13,525 nucleotides of DNA from UBA1731 sp963653155 (GTDB lineage Bacteria > Verrucomicrobiota > Kiritimatiellia > RFP12 > UBA1067): assembly GCA_963653155.1 (NCBI GenBank), contig CAVJWR010000087.1, forward strand, positions 1-13,525, given 5' to 3'. This document shows positions 1 through 5,710 of the stretch, in pieces. The first letter of the stretch is position 1. The number at the start of each line of letters is the position of its first letter. The notes beneath the pieces were generated by a model. That model had not been told where the DNA came from and made no database searches. It worked only from the letters and a program-made list of their open reading frames with translations. Made by a program: the position numbers and the translations under genes.

Positions 1-1050
1 CTCGCCTGCGCGAAGGAGGGCGCGAAGCTCATGGCGAGCTTCAAGCCGGACGTGATCATCGCCATCGGCGGCGGATCCGCCATGGATGCTGGCAAGATCA
101 TGTGGGTGCTGTATGAGCATCCGGAAGTGGACTTCATGGACATGGCGATGCGCTTCATGGATATCCGCAAGCGCGTCTACACGTTCCCGCATATGGGCGA
201 CAAGGCCTACTTCATCGCGATACCGACCTCGGCAGGTACTGGATCGGAGGTCACGCCGTTCGCCGTCATCACCGACGAGAAAACGGGCGTGAAATATCCG
301 CTCGCCGACTACGAGCTGATGCCCGACATGGCGATCGTCGATGCCGATGTGCAGATGATGGCGCCTCCCGGCCTCACTAGCGCATCCGGAATCGACGCCG
401 TATCCCATGCGCTTGAGGCATACGCCTCGATGATGGCCACCGACTATACAGACGGTCTCGCGGTCCGTGCGCTCCAGACCATCTTCAAGTATCTCCCCAA
501 GTGCTACGATGCGGCGGTGGCGAAGGCCAAGGATCCCGTCGCCCGCGAGAAGATGGCCAATGCCGCGACCATGGCAGGCATGGCATTCGCCAACGCCTTC
601 CTTGGCGTGATGCACTCGATGGCACACAAGCTTGGCGCGTTCCACCACATCCCGCACGGCATCGCAAACGCCCTGATGATGGAGGAAGTGCTTCGCTTCA
701 ACGCAAGCCCGGTTCCGCGTAAGATGGGCACGTTCCCGCAGTACGACCACCCGCATACGATGGAGCGTTACGCGGAGATTGCGGACGAGCTTGGGCTTGG
801 CGGCAAGACGGTAAACGAGAAGTTCGAGAATCTCGTTAAGGCGATCCGCGAACTCCAGAAGCGCATCGGCATCAAGCCCACGATACGCGACTATGCGCCG
901 GACGAGAAGGACTTCCTTGATCGCCTCGACGCCATGACGGAGCAGGCGTTTGACGATCAGTGCACTGGCGCAAATCCGCGCTATCCGCTGATGAGCGAAA
1001 TCAAGCAGATGTATCTCAACGCCTATTACGGCAAGCACGAAAACGTATGA
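1..1050 (+). CDS. adhE: Bifunctional aldehyde/alcohol dehydrogenase AdhE, C-terminal alcohol dehydrogenase half (5' end outside window)
   Basis: This is the iron-dependent alcohol dehydrogenase half of AdhE, which reduces acetyl-CoA to acetaldehyde and then to ethanol with NADH during fermentation. The frame is open from base 1, so the visible 349 residues are the C-terminal part of a protein that in this family is about 870-900 residues. An NAD-binding AIGGGSAMDAGK motif sits near residue 20. The probable iron ligands are D132 and H136 (GIDAVSH), H205 (VMHSMAHKLG) and H219 (IPHG), in the order and approximate spacing of the family. The stretch KAYFIAIPTSAGTGSEVTPF and the following ITDEKTGVKYPLADYELMP are typical of AdhE rather than of stand-alone iron alcohol dehydrogenases. 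The N-terminal aldehyde dehydrogenase half is presumed, not seen. The in-frame ATG at 31 is internal. The stop overlaps a downstream ATG (ATGA at 1047-1050). Confidence 0.88.
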   Translation, partial: LACAKEGAKLMASFKPDVIIAIGGGSAMDAGKIMWVLYEHPEVDFMDMAMRFMDIRKRVYTFPHMGDKAYFIAIPTSAGTGSEVTPFAVITDEKTGVKYPLADYELMPDMAIVDADVQMMAPPGLTSASGIDAVSHALEAYASMMATDYTDGLAVRALQTIFKYLPKCYDAAVAKAKDPVAREKMANAATMAGMAFANAFLGVMHSMAHKLGAFHHIPHGIANALMMEEVLRFNASPVPRKMGTFPQYDHPHTMERYAEIADELGLGGKTVNEKFENLVKAIRELQKRIGIKPTIRDYAPDEKDFLDRLDAMTEQAFDDQCTGANPRYPLMSEIKQMYLNAYYGKHENV

Positions 1051-1136
1051 GCGAACTGGACATGAGGCAGAGGCTTGAGATGGCTGCTCTTGCCTCCCGC
1101 CCCATGTCAAGACAAAGGAAAGGAATCTCAAGATGA
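1047..1136 (+). CDS. Possible 29-residue coupling or leader ORF between adhE and the kinase gene
   Basis: An ATG at 1047 overlaps the adhE stop (ATGA) and opens 29 codons, starting MSELDMRQRLEMAALASRP. They end in a TGA at 1134-1136 that overlaps the kinase start (ATGA at 1133-1136). The ORF therefore fills the gap exactly and contains the kinase Shine-Dalgarno. There is no strong Shine-Dalgarno before it, so translation would depend on ribosomes finishing adhE. The peptide has a basic end and no recognisable domain. A stop-free run of this length can arise by chance, so this is a weak call resting only on the double overlap. Confidence 0.22.
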   Translation: MSELDMRQRLEMAALASRPMSRQRKGISR

Positions 1137-1966
1137 AGAAAGAGACCAAGAAGAAAGCCGTCGAGAAGAAGCCTGCGGAAAAGGCGTCAACGCCCAAGAG
1201 GTGCGCATGCCCCGTAAAGAAGGACAATGTGCTGCTTGAACGCGCCCACAAGGTCGTAGTGAAGGACAAGGGTACGGTACTCAAGATATTCGATCAGGAG
1301 TACAAGGTATCCGCAATCCTCAACGAGGCAATGAACGAGGCAAGGGCGGCCGAGACTGGTCTCCCGGTGGCAAAGGTGCTTGAGGTGCTGAAATTGCGCG
1401 ACCACTGGTGCATCCGCAGAGAGTGGGTCGAAGGCGACACGCTCGCGGACGTGATGCTGAAGGACAAGAAGAACTCCGCAAAATACCTGAAGCAGTTCGT
1501 GGCCATCCAGTGCGAGATATTCTCGAAGACTTCGGAGCGCATGGGCAACCTTAACGACAAGCTCGACAAGCTGATCTCCGCATCTCCGCTTCCCAAGGAG
1601 ACGCGCTACGATCTTCACGTCAAGCTGCAGTCCATGCCTCGCGGGAAGACTCTCTGCCATGGCGACTTCAACCCCACGAACGTGATCATTACCCCCAAGG
1701 GCGACTGGCGCGTGATAGACTGGTCCCATGTGCGGCTTGGCGACCCTCTCGCGGATGTTGCGCACACGTATCTGCTCCTTTGGCTTTCCGGCTACATGGC
1801 CAGTGCCGAAAAGTACATGAACTTGGCGTGTGATGCGCTGAACGCGAAAGTGTCCGATGTGCAGAAGTGGCTTCCGATAGTGGCTGCCGCCGCTTCCGCG
1901 AAATTCCACGACCCGAAGAATCTTGACCTGCTGACGCACTGGGCGTCGGTGGTGGATTACGAGTAA
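1133..1966 (+). CDS. Phosphotransferase of the APH/choline-kinase fold, substrate unknown
   Basis: This 277-residue cytoplasmic protein belongs to the aminoglycoside/choline phosphotransferase superfamily, which transfers phosphate from ATP to a small-molecule hydroxyl. The catalytic loop is CHGDFNPTNV (D178 the presumed base, N183 a metal ligand) and the metal-binding VIDW has D196, followed by the conserved LGDPLADVAH. K51 in VLKIFD is the likely ATP-contacting lysine. A 30-residue tail before the fold is very lysine-rich (11 Lys) and carries C24 and C26. That is unusual for the family and may be a flexible or nucleic-acid-contacting extension. The start is supported by AAAGGAAAGG about 8 nt upstream. 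It follows adhE by 82 nt on the same strand and may be cotranscribed. Nothing in the sequence fixes the substrate; a resistance role is not supported. Confidence 0.8.
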   Translation: MKKETKKKAVEKKPAEKASTPKRCACPVKKDNVLLERAHKVVVKDKGTVLKIFDQEYKVSAILNEAMNEARAAETGLPVAKVLEVLKLRDHWCIRREWVEGDTLADVMLKDKKNSAKYLKQFVAIQCEIFSKTSERMGNLNDKLDKLISASPLPKETRYDLHVKLQSMPRGKTLCHGDFNPTNVIITPKGDWRVIDWSHVRLGDPLADVAHTYLLLWLSGYMASAEKYMNLACDALNAKVSDVQKWLPIVAAAASAKFHDPKNLDLLTHWASVVDYE

Positions 1967-1988
1967 CAGGCAGATTCCTGTTGGAACA

Positions 1989-2030
1989 CGAAGGGCGCGA
2001 CTGCCGCATCTGCCGCTGTCGCGCCCTTCG
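1989..2030. terminator. GC-rich hairpin between convergent genes
   Basis: A perfect 13-bp inverted repeat (CGAAGGGCGCGAC at 1989-2001 and its complement at 2018-2030) encloses a 16-nt loop. It lies 22 nt after the kinase stop and 25 nt before the end of the convergent lipoprotein gene, so it could end transcription from both sides. Neither strand has a real U-tract after the stem, so it may be an mRNA 3'-end stabiliser or a Rho-assisted stop rather than a classical intrinsic terminator. Confidence 0.6.
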
Positions 2031-2055
2031 CGCATATTTGCATTGTCGCCGAAGC

Positions 2056-2490
2056 CTATCTGCGGCTTTTCCTGTCGTCTTTGTCAGGCTCTTTCAGCGT
2101 AGCACACAGCACTCCCTGGAAGCGTGGCTCGTAGCCATCGCCATCTTCCGACATCTCTGCGAGGATGCACCCCGTCCCTTCCTCGAAGTATTCCCAGTGT
2201 TCGTCATCCGTCTTGTACAGTACGCCTCGTGCGCTCATAACCTGCCAGGCGACGAATCGGCGGCCGTCTGGCGTTTCGACGCGAACCTTGAGCTTTGTCT
2301 TGAACGGTAGCCTCACCCCGGTCGGTGCGACGAAAGTCGTTTCATGCTCTTCGCGACCATAGTCGACATGTAGATACGTTCCCTCTTCGCTTACGAAACG
2401 TACGCTCCTGATAGGAGAGAAAGTCCACGTGGCGCATCCGGCCACGAAGAGAGCCACAGTACCGATTAGACCGAATAGGACAGATTTCAT
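2056..2490 (-). CDS. Small lipoprotein of unknown function
   Basis: The 144-residue product begins MKSVLFGLIGTVALFVAGC, a signal peptide with a lipobox (VAGC) and acylated Cys19, so it should be anchored in a membrane facing the periplasm or outside. The mature part is a compact acidic domain rich in beta-prone stretches (VRFVSEEGTYLHVDYG, KLKVRVETPDGRRFVAWQV) with a basic end (KDDRKSRR). No family is recognised. An in-frame ATG lies at 2553, but the start at 2490 is preferred. It places the lipobox at a normal distance, and the predicted promoter (-10 at 2531-2536) lies downstream of the longer start. The Shine-Dalgarno is weak (GTGGCAATAAG). It is transcribed divergently from the large secreted protein at 2680 and converges on the kinase gene. 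Confidence 0.7.
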   Translation of the reverse strand: MKSVLFGLIGTVALFVAGCATWTFSPIRSVRFVSEEGTYLHVDYGREEHETTFVAPTGVRLPFKTKLKVRVETPDGRRFVAWQVMSARGVLYKTDDEHWEYFEEGTGCILAEMSEDGDGYEPRFQGVLCATLKEPDKDDRKSRR

Positions 2491-2530
2491 CTTATTGCCA
2501 CTTGATTCTTGCATTGCCAAAACGGACGAA

Positions 2531-2560
2531 ATGATAGCATAGAATGGCCGCAAAGCGCAA
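2531..2560 (-). promoter_or_regulatory. Predicted sigma-70-type promoter of the lipoprotein gene
   Basis: Read on the - strand there is an extended -10, TGCTATCAT (2531-2539), with an 18-bp spacer to a weak -35, TTGCGC (2555-2560). Transcription would start near 2524, giving a leader of about 34 nt before the ATG at 2490. The -10 hexamer matches the consensus at 5 of 6 positions and the -35 at 3 of 6. Confidence 0.4.
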
Positions 2561-2610
2561 GCCGCTTTGGATATGTGCTATAGATGGAATGCCGAGTCTT
2601 TTCGGTTCGT

Positions 2611-2659
2611 GAAATTTTTTCAGAAAAATTTCCGATTTGGCCTTAGACTATGGTATACT
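2611..2659 (+). promoter_or_regulatory. Predicted promoter with UP-element-like tract for the FN3 protein gene
   Basis: An extended -10, TGGTATACT (2651-2659), lies 17-18 bp downstream of a poor -35 (near 2630-2636). Just upstream is an A/T tract at 2611-2632 made of GAAATTTTT and AAAAATTTC around a 4-nt centre, closely resembling the UP-element pattern of an A-run, a T-run and a second A-run. It would fall at about -55 to -34 relative to a start near 2666, where the alpha subunit of RNA polymerase binds. The tract is also a perfect 9-bp inverted repeat, so it could instead be a repressor site. Confidence 0.45.
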
Positions 2660-2668
2660 GCGCGGCAG

Positions 2669-2676
2669 AGGAGGGG
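2669..2676 (+). promoter_or_regulatory. Strong Shine-Dalgarno deciding the start of the FN3 protein
   Basis: AGGAGGGG precedes two in-frame ATGs at 2680 and 2686. AGGAGG to the first ATG is 5 nt and to the second is 11 nt, so 2680 is preferred. An earlier in-frame ATG at 2650 overlaps the predicted -10 region and has no such site. Confidence 0.65.
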
Positions 2677-2679
2677 CGT

Positions 2680-4620
2680 ATGAACATGTGGTATGGGTTT
2701 GTCTGTCGTTTTCTTTTCGCTTCCGCAAGGAAGTGCATCTGTTTTGTTGCGCCGATATTGGCTGTTGTGTGCAATGTCCCTGCATATGCCGGAGGGCCTG
2801 TCGAGAAGTTCGATGAATTTTCCGGGGGAGACTTGCCGCAAGGATGGACGGCCGTAGATAACGGGTATCTTTCCCCGACCTACCCCAGTTCCATCATTGG
2901 GATTGACTTGTCGTATTCTGCCCAAAGTCAGGATCGGCATGGAGAGGCGCAGATATTTGCAATAGGGAATGAGTCGCAGAGCGAGACGCAAATCGCGATA
3001 TTGAGCGCCGCGACGGCTGGTGCGGCACTTCGGTTCCCTGAAGATGTCGACTATCGTGCGTTCCGCATAGGATTGAATGGGCTTGCGCTAAACACATTTA
3101 AGGCGACGTGGTTCGACAAGCATCTTGATGTGCCTACCAATGTTGTCGCCACTGCACTCGACACCGATTCGATAGAGGTTTCGTGGGCGCCAGTCGATGG
3201 TGCGACTTCATATCGTGTATGCGTATGGACAAACAACATTGTCGGGGCATCTGCGGGAACCGAATCGTGGGTGGACGATTTCTCGGTTGCGGCCGCCGGT
3301 GCCACGAGCGCAAAGGCGATCAGTTCGGACAGGTTCAACGAAGCCTATGCGGATATGCAGCATTGGGAATGCAATCAGTACATTTATCCGTATACAAGCG
3401 ATGGGGCGATTCGCATTGGCGGTGCGGATAAGCTTAAGGGTGGTACGCTTTTGTCGCCCACCCTTCCGGCAGGAGACTGGCATCTCCGCATTCGCGCATG
3501 GCGGTACAAGAGCGAGGATGGCACTGATATGCCGATCATGTTGGTGTCAGGAAGCATTACAAGCCTTGTGTCTGTGGTTTCCGTCTCGACGGAAGCGGGA
3601 GTCCCCGAAGAAATCGTCATAAAGCTTCCTGTTTTGGATGATGGGGATCGGTTGCTGCTCTGTTCCTTCACAAACAAGCTTCCGCGTGTGATTCTTGACC
3701 GTGTTGCGCTTGTATCTGGATATTCGGAAGGTTCGCTCTCGCCGGAAGTGATCTGCGAGACAATAGTTGATGGTGGCGTGTCATGCGTTATCGACGGCTT
3801 GCCGAAGTCCATGCTCGTTAATGTCGGCATAACGGCGACTGGCGCGTACGGATCCTCGTCGGAACAGACGGAAGGCATCCAGGTGGATCTCTCCAATCCA
3901 CCGCCACGTGCCATTCTTAATGCCGTTCCGATCTCTTCATTGTCTTCGTCTTCACTGCGGTATCGGCAGGATTTCGAATCCATCAACGGAATCAAGTCGG
4001 GGACAAACTGGTACAATGGCGCCACGCTCCCGTATTGGCAGGCGTTCGCAGATGGCATAGCCGTCGATCGCATATATGTGTCTAAGGGTACATCTACGAG
4101 TGGTCGCATGTATGTCCTTTCCTCTGAAGCGAATCCTTCCGACTGTGCATTTGGCGCACTTGCCCCATCGGGCGCGTCATACGTATGGGGCGTGGCGTTC
4201 TCGAACGATACCGCCAACGTGATTGACTTGACTGACATTTCATTTGCCGCAGAGCAGTGGGGCTTCAACAATACTACGACTCAGTCCGTCAACTTTGCAT
4301 ACCTTGTGACGAACGAACTTGTCAACGTGGTGTGTGAAAGCGGCCAGTGGGTATCTGACGAGTCGTGGCGGTTTGAGACTCCACATTCCGATGGCGTCAA
4401 GCGGGATCCTCCGCAGGTTGGTGACAGGGCGATGCCGATCGAGGTTGACTGCCATGGCGTCACGATTCAGCCTGGCGAAGTGCTGATCTTGAGGTGGGAC
4501 TTCACAAGGCCCAAGAACCAGACCGGTGCGTCTGCCATACTGGGCATAGACGATGTCGATATAGGCTTCTCAAGGCATCAGGGGAACTTTGTCATAAGCA
4601 TAGTGAAGTCCATGCGTTGA
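2680..4620 (+). CDS. Secreted modular protein with a split fibronectin type III domain and jelly-roll-like modules
   Basis: The 646-residue protein has an N-terminal signal peptide with hydrophobic core FVAPILAVVCNV and a likely cleavage after AYA (residue 37). Module one (about 38-150) opens FDEFSGGDLPQGWT, in the style of cleaved-adhesin or choice-of-anchor beta-sandwiches. A fibronectin type III domain starts at about 151 (VPTNVVATALDTDSIEVSW, then GATSYRVCVW), breaks off at about 185, and seems to resume at about 356-404 with VDGGVSCVIDGLP and VNVGITATGAYGSSSEQTEG. A second beta-sandwich (186-355) is apparently inserted in it. A third module (about 424-640) opens YRQDFESINGIKSG and ends ILGIDDVDIGFS. 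No catalytic motif, PEP-CTERM tail, LPXTG or membrane anchor is seen. The role is probably adhesion or glycan binding outside the cell; the exact family is not recognised. Confidence 0.72.
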   Translation: MNMWYGFVCRFLFASARKCICFVAPILAVVCNVPAYAGGPVEKFDEFSGGDLPQGWTAVDNGYLSPTYPSSIIGIDLSYSAQSQDRHGEAQIFAIGNESQSETQIAILSAATAGAALRFPEDVDYRAFRIGLNGLALNTFKATWFDKHLDVPTNVVATALDTDSIEVSWAPVDGATSYRVCVWTNNIVGASAGTESWVDDFSVAAAGATSAKAISSDRFNEAYADMQHWECNQYIYPYTSDGAIRIGGADKLKGGTLLSPTLPAGDWHLRIRAWRYKSEDGTDMPIMLVSGSITSLVSVVSVSTEAGVPEEIVIKLPVLDDGDRLLLCSFTNKLPRVILDRVALVSGYSEGSLSPEVICETIVDGGVSCVIDGLPKSMLVNVGITATGAYGSSSEQTEGIQVDLSNPPPRAILNAVPISSLSSSSLRYRQDFESINGIKSGTNWYNGATLPYWQAFADGIAVDRIYVSKGTSTSGRMYVLSSEANPSDCAFGALAPSGASYVWGVAFSNDTANVIDLTDISFAAEQWGFNNTTTQSVNFAYLVTNELVNVVCESGQWVSDESWRFETPHSDGVKRDPPQVGDRAMPIEVDCHGVTIQPGEVLILRWDFTRPKNQTGASAILGIDDVDIGFSRHQGNFVISIVKSMR

Positions 4621-4657
4621 CCTGTTGCCTTGATGGATGTTGCCGGAGGCAGTATTA

Positions 4658-5566
4658 CTATTGTTTGGTGGCGGCTATTCGTTTGCGGATGGCCACTGCG
4701 AATGCCTGGCCGGAGGAGGATAGGGGGATGCCCTTCCTGTGAATCATGCCTACGCATATGGTGTCGTCAAGTTTCAGCGGTACCGAGATCATCGCGGGAT
4801 TGTATGAGCGACTGTGGGCACCAGATGCGACCGTGAATCCGTTGAGGCCGAGAAGCAGGTTGGTCATTGTGGCCCGGTCTCGTACCCGGATGCTCTTCTT
4901 GCGGTCTATGGCGGGCATCACCTCTTCCGAGAAGTACAGGGCATTCTCCACGCCTTGCTCGTATGTAAGGTATGGGTATGGATCCAGTTCATGCGGCTTG
5001 ATGATCCTCTTGTTCGCGAGCGGGTGTTCCTTGCCGAGAAACACGTGAGGCTTTGCGGAGAACAACTCGTCGAAGTCGAGTTCTTCCTTGCGAAGTATCT
5101 TCATGATCGCGGCTTCGTTGCGTTTGGACAGATACAGTATCCCGATTTCGCTCCTGTGTCTGGCGACATCATCGATGATTTCGCTTGTGACCGTCTCGCG
5201 CAAAGTGAAGTCGTAGGAATCCGCTCCATTCGCGTTGACAACATCCCTGAAGGCATCCACCGCAAAGGCATAGTGTTGGCAGGAAACCGCAAACTGAGGA
5301 CGCCGCACTGCCTTCCCCGTGTATTTCTCCTGGATTCTCGCGGCGTCATCGAGGATCTGCCTTGCGGAGGCTAGAAACTCTTCGCCCTCTCGCGTCACGG
5401 AAACGCCCTTGCTGGATCGCGTGAAGATGGCGACGCGCAGTTCCTCCTCAAGGGCGCGAATCGATTCGGTCAGCGTCGGTTGCGTTACGAACACTTGCCT
5501 TGCCGCTTCGCTGAGGCTGCCGCACTCGGCCACCGCATCCACGTACTTCAGTTGTTGAAGAGTCAT
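4658..5566 (-). CDS. LysR-type transcriptional regulator
   Basis: The 302-residue length is normal for a LysR regulator. The N-terminal winged helix-turn-helix is classic: MTLQQLKYVDAVAECGSLSEAA, then VTQPTLTESIRALEEELRVAIF and the TREGEEFL segment (residues 1-65). A linker helix follows to about residue 85, then a two-lobed periplasmic-binding-protein-like effector domain (about 90-295) with DVARHRSEIGILYLS and LLGLNGFTVASG. The start has a good Shine-Dalgarno (AAAAGGAT, 6 nt before ATG). It is the last of five - strand genes, 144 nt after the fucosidase gene, and converges on the FN3 protein gene with only a 37-nt gap. The effector cannot be told from sequence. LysR proteins often control a neighbouring operon and repress themselves, so control of the glycan operon is a reasonable but untested guess. 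Confidence 0.9.
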   Translation of the reverse strand: MTLQQLKYVDAVAECGSLSEAARQVFVTQPTLTESIRALEEELRVAIFTRSSKGVSVTREGEEFLASARQILDDAARIQEKYTGKAVRRPQFAVSCQHYAFAVDAFRDVVNANGADSYDFTLRETVTSEIIDDVARHRSEIGILYLSKRNEAAIMKILRKEELDFDELFSAKPHVFLGKEHPLANKRIIKPHELDPYPYLTYEQGVENALYFSEEVMPAIDRKKSIRVRDRATMTNLLLGLNGFTVASGAHSRSYNPAMISVPLKLDDTICVGMIHRKGIPLSSSGQAFAVAIRKRIAATKQ

Positions 5567-5610
5567 TTTACATCCTTTTACGTTTCCGAAGTACGGCGTA
5601 TCCCGTCTTC

Positions 5611-5627
5611 ATGTGTCGCACATTTTA
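5611..5627 (-). promoter_or_regulatory. Candidate lysR promoter and overlapping operator palindrome
   Basis: ATGTGTCGCACAT (5611-5623) is a perfect 5-bp inverted repeat with a 3-bp centre. It overlaps a - strand -10-like TAAAAT (5622-5627, 5 of 6 matches) located about 56 nt upstream of the lysR start. No good -35 is present. Binding here would block RNA polymerase, as expected for self-repression by a LysR protein. The repeat does not show the usual T-N11-A box, which weakens the case. Confidence 0.3.
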
Positions 5628-5683
5628 CCACATCGGACGATGCGGATGGATTTGGATTCGTTCAGTGCTTCAGGAGGGTTGTG

Positions 5684-5705
5684 ATGCCGGCGTGTGGGGC
5701 GGCAT
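5684..5705 (-). terminator. Possible weak stem-loop after the fucosidase gene
   Basis: ATGCCG (5684-5689) and CGGCAT (5700-5705) can form a 6-bp stem with a 10-nt loop just beyond the fucosidase stop at 5711. No U-run follows on the - strand. It may only slow or protect transcripts. The rest of the 144-nt gap holds no gene that I can see. Confidence 0.25.
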
Positions 5706-5710
5706 TGGCA

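Noticed and set aside
1133..1966. Aminoglycoside resistance gene
   Set aside because: Only the general kinase motifs are shared; there is no match to a known resistance subfamily and no mobile element nearby.
1187..2035. A 282-codon - strand ORF opposite the phosphotransferase gene
   Set aside because: It is antisense to a gene with clear kinase motifs, has no recognisable domain, and runs through the convergent hairpin.
3384..4271. A 295-codon - strand ORF opposite the FN3 protein gene
   Set aside because: Composition is Ser/Thr/Pro-rich without any domain, and the opposite strand has signal peptide, promoter and Shine-Dalgarno.
4621..4657. Terminator between the FN3 gene and lysR
   Set aside because: Only a 4-bp TGCC/GGCA stem is present and no U-tract follows on either strand.
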